Shown in pieces: positions 35,329 to 44,052 of a DNA stretch of 64,000 nt. The notes beneath the pieces were generated by a model, which was given only the letters and a program-made list of their open reading frames with translations, did not search any database and was not told the origin of the DNA. Source of the DNA: Paenibacillus sp. Its GTDB lineage: Bacteria > Bacillota > Bacilli > Paenibacillales > NBRC-103111. The stretch is taken from contig JAPSLM010000001.1 in the NCBI GenBank assembly GCA_031180825.1, positions 62,001 through 126,000 of the forward strand. The letters are read 5' to 3'. Within the stretch, counting starts at the first letter, position 1. Every line of letters starts with the position of its first letter. The position numbers were made by a program, and so were the translations under genes.

Positions 35329-36417
35329 TCAGTCGCCTCCGCCGCCGCAGCCGGAAGAGCAGCTGGACGAGGAGCAGCTTGAGGAGGACGAGCAGCTTGA
35401 AGACGAGCAGCTTCCGGACGAGCCGCCATCGTCGCCGCGGTCGTCGGACCAGCTGCCGGTGCCGCAGCCGCTGGTGGAGCAGGAGGACGAAGAATTCGTC
35501 GTTTGCTGTCCCGCTGCGCGTTTGGCTTCCTCCTCGGGCAACAGCTCCTGCATCTGTTCGTCGAAATTGGTAGATTCCGCTACCGAGTAGAACAGCATAG
35601 CGCCGGCCAGGTACGGCATCAAGGAAGGACCGTGCGATTCGGAAGGCCGCTCCGCATAGGTCCGATTGACCGCGGCCTGCCGCAGCTGATCCTTCGCTTG
35701 CCCGATTAACCACCGGACCGTTTGCCCGATTTCCGGGAATTGGGCAGCCGCTTTCCGGTTGAACCAACGCTGCTCAAGCTCTTCCTCGCTTTCCGAGCTC
35801 AGCGAGTCGATCCGCTGCCGATCAAGCGGGTAACGGAAAAAGCTTCCCCAGATTTGCCCGGTAAACGGCGTAGCCGTAAACAGGTGGGCATACACCCAAT
35901 CGAACCAGGCGCGCCCGCCCGGGTCCGGCGAGCCGCTCGTATGCGGTGCGTGATGAATCGTCGAGCCGAGCAGCGTTTCTCCGAAACGCTGATACTCCCG
36001 GGTAAACATCAGCATTTCGTGCCAGATGTCGTCGACCGCTTCGCTGAACATCGGCACTTCCTTTAGTACGGCCGTCATCAAAAAGTATCGTTTCAGCTCA
36101 AGCAGCTTCCATTCGTATTCGGCCTCGCTCATGGAGGGGTATTTGGCCCGCACCCGATTCCGGAGCCGGCTGCCGTATTCCGACCGGAGCGCTTGCTCCA
36201 ACCGGTCTGCCGCCGGCTGCAGCGGGACGCCGGGCTGAAGTCCGAGTCCGGGCGGCAGCTGCTCGCTCCCGTAATCCGGCTTCGCCGGCTTCCGCGCGGG
36301 CGGCCTCGTCCTGCGGCCAGGCCCTGGCCGGCGCCGGTTCGATTTTCCGGCTTTGGCTGAAGAGGCAGCGATCAGTACTACGATAACAATAAGGATTAGG
36401 ATAAAAATAACCGTCAT
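35329..36417 (-). CDS. Membrane-anchored GRDP-like protein with Cys/Ser-rich tail
   Basis: A 362-residue protein. It has one N-terminal membrane segment (about 1-20, FILILIVIVVLIAAS), a basic proline-rich linker (25-50), a globular domain (about 75-275) and a final 50 residues of Ser, Cys and Gly with seven cysteines (SCSSSSCSSSSSC). The globular domain contains VDDIWHEMLMFTREYQRF, matching the W-H-x-x-x-T-x-x-Y motif of glycine-rich-domain (GRDP-like) proteins. Similar Cys-rich tails occur in TIGR04222-type bacterial proteins. Function unknown; metal binding or disulfide crosslinking by the tail is speculation. It starts at ATG 36417 with GGAGGTAC upstream. Confidence 0.75.
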   Translation of the reverse strand: MTVIFILILIVIVVLIAASSAKAGKSNRRRPGPGRRTRPPARKPAKPDYGSEQLPPGLGLQPGVPLQPAADRLEQALRSEYGSRLRNRVRAKYPSMSEAEYEWKLLELKRYFLMTAVLKEVPMFSEAVDDIWHEMLMFTREYQRFGETLLGSTIHHAPHTSGSPDPGGRAWFDWVYAHLFTATPFTGQIWGSFFRYPLDRQRIDSLSSESEEELEQRWFNRKAAAQFPEIGQTVRWLIGQAKDQLRQAAVNRTYAERPSESHGPSLMPYLAGAMLFYSVAESTNFDEQMQELLPEEEAKRAAGQQTTNSSSSCSTSGCGTGSWSDDRGDDGGSSGSCSSSSCSSSSSCSSSSCSSGCGGGGD

Positions 36418-36447
36418 ATCGTACCTCCTCGGAGCGTGATGACCATA

Positions 36448-38514
36448 TTATACCATAGCCGGCCCCCGAACTTCTCCATCGGAGGTCCTGATTTCGGAAG
36501 CTTCCTCCGCCGACAGCTCTCCCGACTGCAGCCGGTACATTTGGTAATACCTCCCGCCCATTCGCATCAGCTCGTCGTGTGTCCCGCTTTCCTTAATTTC
36601 GCCCCGGTCGAGAACAAGAATCTGGTCCGCGGCTTTGATGGTCGACAGCCGGTGCGCGATGATGAAGGTGGTCCGGCCTTTCTTCAGCACCTCCAGCGCC
36701 GCTTGAATGACGGCTTCCGTTTCCGTATCGATGCTGGCGGTCGCTTCGTCCAGGATGAGAATCGCCGGATCGAACGCGAGCGCCCGGGCGAAGGAAACAA
36801 GCTGCCGCTGACCGGCGGAAAGCGTGCTGCCTTTCTCGATGACGGGCTCGTCGATGCCCCCGGGCAAGGCGGCGAACATTTCGTACGCTCCGACATCGCG
36901 AAGCGCTTGCTCCACCTGCTTTCGCGTTATGGAAGGATCGTCCAGACTGACATTCGAAGCGATCGTACCTGTGAACAGGAACGGATCCTGCAGCACGATT
37001 CCCATATGCTGGCGGAGCAGCTGCTGCGGAATATCCCGGATGTCCCGGCCGTCGATGAGAATTCTTCCTTCCCGGACCTCGTAAAACCGGAACAGCAGAT
37101 TCAGGATTGAGCTTTTGCCGGAGCCGGTATGGCCTACAAGCGCGACCGTCTCGCCCGATCGGGCGCGGAATGTAATGTTTTTGAGCACGTCCTCGCCGGG
37201 CTTGTAGGCGAACGAGACGTTCTCGAAGGCGACGTTGCCTTTGTAACGCTCCAGCTTGCCTTCGGCTACATCGGTGCCTTTCTCGTCCAGCAGCTCGAAC
37301 ACGCGCTCCGCCGACACGAGGGCCGTTTCCAGGTTGCTGAGCTGGTTTACGATGCCGACGATCGGCTGGAACATCCGGTTCATGTAATCGACGAAGGCGT
37401 ACAGCACCCCGACCGTGACAAGCGTGCCGAGCCAGCCGCCCCCGAACATCCAGATGACCGTCAGAAAAATAACGTTGCGGACGATGCCTATCAGGTTATG
37501 CGAAGTGATCGAATTTAAGTTGAGCAGCTTGCTTTGGTACGTAAAATGCTGCTCGTTAAGCTGCTCGAACTCTTCGAGCGTCTCCTTCTGCCGGCGGAAC
37601 GCCCGGATGATCGGCATCCCTTGAATCGATTCGTTGATCATCCCGTTGATATCGCTCAGTTTGGACCGGATCATATGATTGTATTTGGAAGCGAAACGGC
37701 GGTACACGACGATCCACACGTAGAGAATCGGCACCAGCGGCAGCGCGATCAGCGCCAGCTTCGCGTCGAGAAAGAACAGCGCGCCGAAGATGGCCGCCAT
37801 ATAGACGATGCCGGAGAAAAAGTTCGCCAGCACGTTGACGTACAGCTCGCGGATCGATTCCGTATCGTTCGTAATGCGCGAGACGACTTTGCCTGCAGGC
37901 AGGTTGTCGAAATATTGGATGGGCAGCCGTCCGATCTGGGCGAACACGTCTTTGCGGATCGTCTGAATGATCCGGTTGGCGGTCGTTTCCAGCAGGTATT
38001 TCTCCCCGTATGCAAACAGGGCGCTCAGCACGATCAGGCCGAAATAACAGACCGCCAGCACGACGAGCCGTCCGAATTCCGGTTCGTAAAAGGCGTAGAG
38101 CTGCGACGTCGTCAGCTCCCGCACCGGATAGACGGCCTGCCCGCCTTCGCCCGCCACTCTCAGCTCGTTCCCCTGCACGCTGCGCTGACCGTCGAAGCGG
38201 AGCGGGCCGTCGACAAAATAATAGCTGCGCCCGACCTGCAGCACGCGGATTTCGCGTCCCTTCGTTTCGCCTTCCGCCCAGCGGTCTTGCCGTTTGTACG
38301 CTTTGCCTTCGTAGACGACGGTGTCTTTGCCTCCTTCGGCGGCTTCGTACCATGGATATTCGATACCGAGAATATGACGGTCGATCATTTGTCTGGCGAC
38401 AAGCGGTCCGGCCAGCTCTGCGCAGACGGCTGCGGTCAGCAGGACGAGCGCAATCAGGATCGGCCGCTTGAATAACGCCGCATAGCGGTACAACCGGATA
38501 CCGGTTAGTTTCAT
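36448..38514 (-). CDS. Heterodimeric multidrug ABC exporter subunit (BmrD/YheH-like)
   Basis: A 688-residue exporter half with six membrane segments and a C-terminal ATPase. Walker A GHTGSGKSSI, the signature LSAGQRQLVSFARAL and Walker B ILILDEATASID are visible. A roughly 90-residue extracytoplasmic insertion follows the first segment (GKAYKRQDRWAEGETKGREI), as in B. subtilis YheH/BmrD. ATG 38514 (AAGGTG 6 bases upstream) is chosen over GTG 38523. It is the second gene of the operon with the partner at 38602; together they should expel drugs. Confidence 0.92.
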   Translation of the reverse strand: MKLTGIRLYRYAALFKRPILIALVLLTAAVCAELAGPLVARQMIDRHILGIEYPWYEAAEGGKDTVVYEGKAYKRQDRWAEGETKGREIRVLQVGRSYYFVDGPLRFDGQRSVQGNELRVAGEGGQAVYPVRELTTSQLYAFYEPEFGRLVVLAVCYFGLIVLSALFAYGEKYLLETTANRIIQTIRKDVFAQIGRLPIQYFDNLPAGKVVSRITNDTESIRELYVNVLANFFSGIVYMAAIFGALFFLDAKLALIALPLVPILYVWIVVYRRFASKYNHMIRSKLSDINGMINESIQGMPIIRAFRRQKETLEEFEQLNEQHFTYQSKLLNLNSITSHNLIGIVRNVIFLTVIWMFGGGWLGTLVTVGVLYAFVDYMNRMFQPIVGIVNQLSNLETALVSAERVFELLDEKGTDVAEGKLERYKGNVAFENVSFAYKPGEDVLKNITFRARSGETVALVGHTGSGKSSILNLLFRFYEVREGRILIDGRDIRDIPQQLLRQHMGIVLQDPFLFTGTIASNVSLDDPSITRKQVEQALRDVGAYEMFAALPGGIDEPVIEKGSTLSAGQRQLVSFARALAFDPAILILDEATASIDTETEAVIQAALEVLKKGRTTFIIAHRLSTIKAADQILVLDRGEIKESGTHDELMRMGGRYYQMYRLQSGELSAEEASEIRTSDGEVRGPAMV

Positions 38515-38601
38515 GAGAATCACCTTCGTTTCCGCTTAGCGGACCGTTCGCCATGCCGGAGCGGCGCGGTCCGCTAAGCTTATTTTGAACGGGGGGATGA
38601 T

Positions 38602-40347
38602 CTACGCCCCGATGTATGCTTCGAGCTGTTGTCTGTCATACTGCTCCTTGTACCAGCCTCCTGCCTGGAGCAGCTGCTCGTGGGTGCCTTCTTCCGCGAT
38701 CCGGCCTTCGTCCAGCACGATGATCCAATCGGCATGCTGGACGGCCGACAGCCGGTGGGTGACGATCAGGGTCGTCTTGCCGGCGCGCTCCCGGCGAATG
38801 CCCGCGATGATTTCCGCTTCCGTCTTGGCGTCGACAGCCGACAGCGCATCGTCGAGCATGAGAATTTCGGGATCGATGATCAAGGCGCGGGCGATGGAGA
38901 CGCGCTGCTTTTGCCCGCCGGATAAGGCGACGCCTTTCTCGCCGACCAGCGTCTCCAGACCTTCGGGCAGGAAGTGCACGTCCTTGGCGAACGAGGCCAG
39001 CTCCAGCGCCCGCTGCACTTCCGATTCGTCCGCATGGCTGCGGCCGAACGTAATATTTTCGCGGATCGACCGCGAGAACAAAATCGGCTGCTGCGGCACA
39101 TAGCCGATCCAGCCTTGAAGCGTATCGGGATCAATCCGGTCGGCCGGTACGCCGGACAGCCGGACCGCCCCCTGACCCGAAGGGAATTCGCGCAAAAGCT
39201 GCTTGAGCAGCGTCGTTTTGCCGCTTCCCGTCCGGCCCACGATCCCGAGCGTCTGACCGCGCTCCAGCTTGAACGAGATATCGGCGAGATTGTCGGTGGG
39301 CGAAGAAGGATAGCGGAAGGTTACGCGGTCGAATACGATGCTTTCCGGCACATCGACCGGGACGGGATCGGCCGGGCTTTCCACATCCGGCTCGTAGGCC
39401 AGCGTTTCGTTGACCCGGTCCAGCGAGGCGTTGCCCCGCTGCATCAGGTTGATCAGCTCGCCGATTGCGAACATCGGCCAAATCAGCATGCCGAGGAACA
39501 CGTTGAACGAAACCAGCTCGCCGAGCGTAATTTCGTTGTGGAACACCAGATAAGCGCCGTAGCACAAACCGATCAAGTAGCTGATGCCGACTAAAATTTT
39601 CACCGTCGGATCGAACAGCGCGTCGACGCGGGCGACGGCGATGTTTTTCCGGAACACGTCGTCCGAAATGCGGTGGAATCGTTCCTCGCTGGCCTTCTCC
39701 TGCACGAAGGCGCGGATAACCCGAACGCCCCCGATCGTCTCCAGCACCTGGTCGTTCAGTTGGCCGAACGCGTCCTGCGCGCTCGTGAAGCGCTCGTGAA
39801 TCCGCTTGCCGAACCCGCTCATCAGCAGCGCCATGACCGGCAGCGGCAGCAGGGAAGCGAGCGTCAGCTTCCAACTGATAAACGCCGCCATCATCGTCAA
39901 GATTGTCAGCATATACAGGCTGGAATCGACCAGCGTCAAGATCCCGAAGCCTGCGGTCGCCGAGACGGCATGCAGATCGTTCGTCGCCCGGGCCATCAAA
40001 TCGCCCGTCCGGTTTCGTTCATAGAACGTCGGCGTCATTCTGGCGAAGTGGCGCATCAGGCGCGAGCGGAGCAGACGCTCCAGCACGAAGGCGCCGCCGA
40101 ACAGCTGATACATCCAGACGTAAGTGAGCCCATAACACAGCAGAGCCGCTGCGGCCCATACGCCAAGCACCTGATAAAATTGTGAACCGGTCAGCGTCCC
40201 TTGATGAATGCCGTCAATCGAATAGCCGATCAGCTTCGGGGGAATGACCTCCAAAATCCCGGCGATCAGCAGCAGCAGGATCGCGGAACTATATCGTTTC
40301 CAGTGCATGGCGAAAAACCAGCGCAGTTTTTTCAATACGATAAACAT
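38602..40347 (-). CDS. Heterodimeric multidrug ABC exporter subunit (BmrC/YheI-like)
   Basis: A 581-residue exporter half: membrane domain about 1-310, ATPase about 330-575. Walker A GRTGSGKTTLL, signature LSGGQKQRVSIARAL and Walker B ILMLDDALSAVD (Asp in place of the catalytic Glu after the Walker B Asp) are seen. The non-Glu residue marks the degenerate site of an asymmetric heterodimer, as in BmrC-type proteins. ATG 40347 with AAAGGAG 9 bases upstream. The 370-base leader carries an attenuator, so expression is probably induced by ribosome-targeting drugs. Confidence 0.92.
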   Translation of the reverse strand: MFIVLKKLRWFFAMHWKRYSSAILLLLIAGILEVIPPKLIGYSIDGIHQGTLTGSQFYQVLGVWAAAALLCYGLTYVWMYQLFGGAFVLERLLRSRLMRHFARMTPTFYERNRTGDLMARATNDLHAVSATAGFGILTLVDSSLYMLTILTMMAAFISWKLTLASLLPLPVMALLMSGFGKRIHERFTSAQDAFGQLNDQVLETIGGVRVIRAFVQEKASEERFHRISDDVFRKNIAVARVDALFDPTVKILVGISYLIGLCYGAYLVFHNEITLGELVSFNVFLGMLIWPMFAIGELINLMQRGNASLDRVNETLAYEPDVESPADPVPVDVPESIVFDRVTFRYPSSPTDNLADISFKLERGQTLGIVGRTGSGKTTLLKQLLREFPSGQGAVRLSGVPADRIDPDTLQGWIGYVPQQPILFSRSIRENITFGRSHADESEVQRALELASFAKDVHFLPEGLETLVGEKGVALSGGQKQRVSIARALIIDPEILMLDDALSAVDAKTEAEIIAGIRRERAGKTTLIVTHRLSAVQHADWIIVLDEGRIAEEGTHEQLLQAGGWYKEQYDRQQLEAYIGA

Positions 40348-40411
40348 GCAAGTGTACTCCTTTCTCGTTCCATAAAGAATGGTTATGCGGCGGAGCTTGG
40401 AAAACGACGCC

Positions 40412-40445
40412 AAAAAAGGCATACCGCTCGTAAGCGATATGCCTT
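40412..40445 (-). terminator. Attenuator terminator in the exporter leader
   Basis: The minus-strand stem pairs 40434-40445 with 40416-40427 (12 bp, one wobble), followed by TTTTTT (40417-40412), 65 bases before the exporter start. It would stop most transcripts unless the antiterminator forms. Confidence 0.8.
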
Positions 40446-40474
40446 AACGCATCCGTATCAAGGGATGCATACCG
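40435..40474 (-). promoter_or_regulatory. Antiterminator alternative to the exporter attenuator
   Basis: The octamer GCATACCG (plus strand) occurs at both 40419-40426 and 40467-40474. Both copies can pair with CGATATGC at 40435-40442, so two mutually exclusive hairpins exist. A small hairpin GCATCC/GGATGC (40449-40468) competes. Confidence 0.6.
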
Positions 40475-40598
40475 GTTCGCAATAAACACCACGCAATGGG
40501 CTATAGGCAGCGGACCGATCAATAAGGCGCACGATTACGAGGGTGCGTAACCATGCGCCGCGTGTACGGAAGAAATTCGCAGAACGGCGAAACAGCCG

Positions 40599-40685
40599 TT
40601 ACGATTCCAGCGCGGAGTGGCTGCACCGAACAATCCGGTTGCATTGAAGAAGTGCGCGAAATTTTCGGTCTCTGGCGAGCAGCAT
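40599..40685 (-). CDS. Leader peptide of the ABC exporter operon
   Basis: A 28-codon frame beginning ATG 40685 (MLLARDRKFRALLQ) with GAAAGGA about 10 bases upstream, starting some 35 bases after the promoter. In B. subtilis the homologous bmrCD operon is preceded by the leader ORF bmrB, whose stalled translation opens the attenuator. The peptide itself is not expected to have a function. A later 11-codon frame at 40519-40554 is an alternative stalling site. Confidence 0.5.
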   Translation of the reverse strand: MLLARDRKFRALLQCNRIVRCSHSALES

Positions 40686-40726
40686 ACGGCAGCCATCCTT
40701 TCTTTTGGAAATAATGTACAAATGTC

Positions 40727-40756
40727 ACTTTACCATTGGGCGGCTCGTACTGTCAA
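40727..40756 (-). promoter_or_regulatory. Promoter of the exporter operon
   Basis: On the minus strand, a perfect TTGACA (40756-40751), an 18-base spacer and TAAAGT (40732-40727). Confidence 0.7.
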
Positions 40757-40825
40757 CGGCAAAAACGATTATAATCGAACGGGCCGGAGCCTCGAAAAAA
40801 GACAAGATAGAGTCCAAGCCGAGGC

Positions 40826-40854
40826 TTGAGATTTCGGCCGTCCTGAATTACATT
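40826..40854 (+). promoter_or_regulatory. Promoter of the acetylxylan esterase gene
   Basis: TTGAGA (40826-40831), a 17-base spacer and TACATT (40849-40854), 46 bases before ATG 40901. Confidence 0.55.
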
Positions 40855-40900
40855 GAGAATAAGAATAAATTCCACACATTACAAAAAGGATGATGAAACG

Positions 40901-41860
40901 ATGCCGCTGTTGGACATGCCGCTGGATCAACTGAAAACGTACCAAGGACGCAATCCGCGCCCTGCCGACCTCGACGAATATTGGGAAGCGGCGCTCCGGG
41001 AAATGCGGGCGACCGACCCTCAGGTCGAGCTGGTGCCGTCGGAGTTCACGACGCCGTTCGCAGAGTGCTTCGACTTATATTTTACCGGCGTCCGGGGCGC
41101 GCGGATTCACGTCAAATACGTGCGTCCGACCCGAACGGTCGGTCCGCATCCGGCGTTGCTCCAATTCCACGGATATACGGGGAATTCCGGAGATTGGCAG
41201 GATAAGCTGCAATATGCGGCGCTGGGCTTCTCCGTAGCGGCCATGGACGTGCGCGGCCAAGGCGGCTTGTCGGAGGATACGGGCGGGGTGAAGGGGACGA
41301 CGCACCACGGCCATTTTATCCGCGGCTTGGACGGGGAGCCGGACAACTTGCTGTTCCGCCACATTTTCCTGGATACGGCGCAGCTGGCTTCCATTGTGAT
41401 GAGCTTTCCGGAGGTCGATGAGAATCGGGTAGGGGCGTCGGGCTGGTCGCAGGGCGGAGCGTTGACGATGGCCTGCGCGGCGCTGGAGCCGCGAATCCGC
41501 AAGGCTGCGCCGGTGTATCCGTTCCTCAGCGACTATAAGCGGGTATGGGAGATGGATTTGGCCAAGGACGCCTATGGCGAGCTGCGCACGTATTTCCGTC
41601 ATTTTGATCCGCAGCATAAGCGGGAAGACGAAATTTTCACCAAGCTCGGCTACATCGATATCCAGCATTTGGCGCACCGCATTCGGGCGGAGCTGCTGGT
41701 CGGCGTCGGGCTGATGGACCCTATATGTCCGCCCTCCACTCAGTTCGCCGCGATCAACAAAGTTACGTCGCCGGTACAGCTGGAAATATACCCGGACTTC
41801 GGACACGAGGGGCTTCCGGGAATGCAGGACAAAATTTATCAATTTATGAAAACCTTATAA
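40901..41860 (+). CDS. Acetylxylan esterase / cephalosporin-C deacetylase (CE7)
   Basis: A 319-residue alpha/beta hydrolase of carbohydrate esterase family 7, close in length to B. subtilis Cah. The nucleophile Ser183 is in GASGWSQGGAL, the family motif RGQGG follows in DVRGQGGLSEDTGG, and the catalytic His is in DFGHEGLPG. It removes acetyl groups from xylo-oligosaccharides or cephalosporins, inside the cell as there is no signal peptide. AAAAGGATG precedes ATG 40901; the longer frame from 40853 overlaps the promoter. It is monocistronic. Confidence 0.93.
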   Translation: MPLLDMPLDQLKTYQGRNPRPADLDEYWEAALREMRATDPQVELVPSEFTTPFAECFDLYFTGVRGARIHVKYVRPTRTVGPHPALLQFHGYTGNSGDWQDKLQYAALGFSVAAMDVRGQGGLSEDTGGVKGTTHHGHFIRGLDGEPDNLLFRHIFLDTAQLASIVMSFPEVDENRVGASGWSQGGALTMACAALEPRIRKAAPVYPFLSDYKRVWEMDLAKDAYGELRTYFRHFDPQHKREDEIFTKLGYIDIQHLAHRIRAELLVGVGLMDPICPPSTQFAAINKVTSPVQLEIYPDFGHEGLPGMQDKIYQFMKTL

Positions 41861-41914
41861 CGGCAAAAGAAGAGCGCGTCCGGCACATTCGCCGGACGCT
41901 CTTCTTTTGCCGTT
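41859..41914. terminator. Long bidirectional terminator
   Basis: A stem of about 24 bp with one 2-base bulge (AACGGCAAAAGAAGAGCG on the left arm) shared by the converging esterase and MFS genes. Confidence 0.9.
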
Positions 41915-41919
41915 TACCC

Positions 41920-43098
41920 TCAGGAAGAGGCCGCATCCGATTTGCGGGCGGCCAGACGGCCCCCTATGGCGATTCCCCCCAGGTACAAGACGGCGCTTAC
42001 GCCGAACAGCAGCGGAATGCTTTCGCCGATAAAAAGGAGCGATCCGAGCATCGGACCGGCCGCCATGCCCAAATAGCGGACAAAATTGTAGACGCCGATC
42101 GCCGTCGCCCGGTCATCCGGGAACATTTCCGTAAGGAGCGTGGCCGGCATCGACATGGTGAGTCCCATCGTCAAGCCGAACAGGCAGAACACGGCAGCCA
42201 GAACGGGCAGGGACAGTCCGGCGGTGAAGGCGAACAGCAGCACGGCTGCGGCGTTGCCCGCGCAAGCCCATAAATAGCCGCTTTCTCCGGGGAACCGGCT
42301 TTGGACCCGTCCTCCTGCCTTGACGCCTATCATGGAACACAGCGCCATAAGCAGCAGCAGCGTTCCCGTCTGCCCCGGCTCGTACCCGTAACGGTGATGG
42401 GCGATGATCGGAACATAAACGAGAAAGACGAAGTAGACCATAAACTGTACGAACCCGACGGTTAGCAGGGCGGCTGCCCGGGAATGGCGGGCCAAGCGGA
42501 CAAACGAGCTCCAGTCGATGTTTTTGCGCACGGCCGCCGTCTTCGGCCGGGTTTCGGGGAGCAGGAACGCGTTGGCTGCAAGCAGGATCAGCGATACGGC
42601 ACCCAGCAGCAAAAATGCGCTTCCGTAGCCGTAACGGCCGCCGATCAGTCCGCCGACCCACGGGCCGACGGCCGGCGACAATCCGAGCAGCAGCTGGTAA
42701 GTGGCCATCCCTCGGGCCCGCTCCTTTCCTTCGAACACGTCGCCGATTACGGCTGCCGCCACGACCGGAACGGCTGCCGCACCGATGCCCTGGAGCAGAC
42801 GAAAGGCGAGCAGCGCATGAACCGAGCCGGCGTAGGCGCAGCCGAGCGAAGCCAGCGCATAGACGGCTAAGGCCGGGAGCAGGACGTTTTTGCGGCCCTT
42901 CCGGTCCGACAGCGGACCGAAAACCAGCTGCATAACCGCGAGCGCTGCGGTAAATACGGTGACCGTCAAGCTGACCATCGCTTGCGTCGTATGCAGCTTT
43001 TCCTGAACCTCCGCCAGCAGCGGAGAATATAAATTTTGCGCCAGCGACCCCACCAAGGCGCTGAAGCCGATTAAATATAAGATCAACCGGGATTTCAT
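41920..43098 (-). CDS. MFS drug transporter, Bcr/CflA-like DHA1
   Basis: A 392-residue protein with twelve membrane segments. Motif A is GPLSDRKGRKNVLLPAL between segments 2 and 3 and motif C-like FRLLQGIGAAAVPVVAAAVIGD follows, typical of proton-driven drug efflux. ATG 43098 is chosen because GTG 43110 would abut its ribosome binding site. It is divergent from a TetR repressor, with operators in between, so it is probably substrate-inducible. Confidence 0.9.
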   Translation of the reverse strand: MKSRLILYLIGFSALVGSLAQNLYSPLLAEVQEKLHTTQAMVSLTVTVFTAALAVMQLVFGPLSDRKGRKNVLLPALAVYALASLGCAYAGSVHALLAFRLLQGIGAAAVPVVAAAVIGDVFEGKERARGMATYQLLLGLSPAVGPWVGGLIGGRYGYGSAFLLLGAVSLILLAANAFLLPETRPKTAAVRKNIDWSSFVRLARHSRAAALLTVGFVQFMVYFVFLVYVPIIAHHRYGYEPGQTGTLLLLMALCSMIGVKAGGRVQSRFPGESGYLWACAGNAAAVLLFAFTAGLSLPVLAAVFCLFGLTMGLTMSMPATLLTEMFPDDRATAIGVYNFVRYLGMAAGPMLGSLLFIGESIPLLFGVSAVLYLGGIAIGGRLAARKSDAASS

Positions 43099-43123
43099 AA
43101 GAACGATCACTCCTTTTTCATTT

Positions 43124-43142
43124 TTGACTGACTATCAGTCAA
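43124..43142. promoter_or_regulatory. TetR operator 1
   Basis: TTGACTGA-CTA-TCAGTCAA is a perfect dyad, downstream of the MFS promoter's start point. Confidence 0.7.
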
Positions 43143-43157
43143 TTGAATATATGATGC

Positions 43158-43187
43158 ATTATAGTTGATTGACCGATTGTCAGTCAA
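43158..43187 (-). promoter_or_regulatory. Promoter of the MFS gene
   Basis: On the minus strand, TTGACT (43187-43182), an 18-base spacer and TATAAT (43163-43158). The spacer contains operator 2. Confidence 0.7.
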
Positions 43188-43188
43188 T
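43168..43188. promoter_or_regulatory. TetR operator 2
   Basis: ATTGACCGA-TTG-TCAGTCAAT has one mismatch in the dyad and lies between the -35 and -10 elements of both divergent promoters. Confidence 0.65.
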
Positions 43189-43197
43189 AAGTAAAAT
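43169..43197 (+). promoter_or_regulatory. Promoter of the TetR gene
   Basis: TTGACC (43169-43174), a 17-base spacer and TAAAAT (43192-43197), overlapping operator 2. Confidence 0.6.
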
Positions 43198-43264
43198 GAA
43201 GCTGTGCAGATCATTTAAAGTGCGAAGCGAGCAATTTTCCCAATCGGCGAAGGAGTGTGTTTTT

Positions 43265-43894
43265 ATGCCCAGAATCACGAAGGACCCCGAAGTGCGCAGG
43301 AACGAACTGTTGGACGCGGCCGTACAGTTGTTCGGCGACAAGGGCGTCGAGCGGACGTCCGTCAGCGACATCGTCAAGCGGGTGGGGGTCGCCCAAGGGA
43401 CGTTTTATTACTATTTCAAGACGAAGGACGACGTTATTTTCGCTTTAATCGAGCGCTCGCTGGCGGAGCATATGGAATATGTGGATGCGGTTGCCGGACG
43501 GTCCGGGGAGGCCGCGGACCGGAAGCTGGTGGCCGCGCTGCTCGAACGGCCGGCCGTCTTGCCGAATTACCGGGAATTTTTGCAGGTGCTGCACCATGAG
43601 AGCAACGCCATGATCCATCAGCGGTTCGTATCCCGGAAAATTTCCGCGATGGTGCCGCCGGTCGCGCATATTCTTGAACAAGGCGTAAAGGAAGGCTTGT
43701 TTCAGGTCGCGCATCCGGCGGAAACGGCCGAATTTATGCTCACTGCGATTTTGTTCATGTTCGATCCGGGCTTTTTTGACCGGACCGAGGAGGAGATTCG
43801 CGCCAAAGCCGGCGCGATCGTCGGCATCATGGGGAAGCTGCTCGGCGCGGAGCTTCCGGCGCCGGATCAAGCGCGAAGCCTGTTTGCGCTGTGA
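43265..43894 (+). CDS. TetR-family repressor of the divergent MFS gene
   Basis: A 209-residue regulator with the HTH VSDIVKRVGVAQGTFYYYFKTKDDVIFALIE and a helical effector domain. ATG 43265 with AAGGAG 9 bases upstream is chosen; the frame from 43169 would cover the promoter. Two matching dyads in the intergenic region (43124, 43168) indicate it represses both itself and the MFS drug transporter. Confidence 0.92.
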   Translation: MPRITKDPEVRRNELLDAAVQLFGDKGVERTSVSDIVKRVGVAQGTFYYYFKTKDDVIFALIERSLAEHMEYVDAVAGRSGEAADRKLVAALLERPAVLPNYREFLQVLHHESNAMIHQRFVSRKISAMVPPVAHILEQGVKEGLFQVAHPAETAEFMLTAILFMFDPGFFDRTEEEIRAKAGAIVGIMGKLLGAELPAPDQARSLFAL

Positions 43895-43911
43895 GCCGCG
43901 CGGATTGTTCG

Positions 43912-43941
43912 TTGACGGCCTGATTTCCCTGCGGCTACAAT
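43912..43941 (+). promoter_or_regulatory. Promoter of the fructokinase gene
   Basis: TTGACG (43912-43917), an 18-base spacer and TACAAT (43936-43941), about 110 bases before the start. Confidence 0.6.
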
Positions 43942-44052
43942 AAGAATGGAAATATGCCTTAAGGTCCGCGGAGCCGGAATGCCGTCATCCGAGGGCGGCA
44001 AACACGGGGCCGTTTACCGATCGGAATTTGATAAAATAGGCGGAGGATGGAC

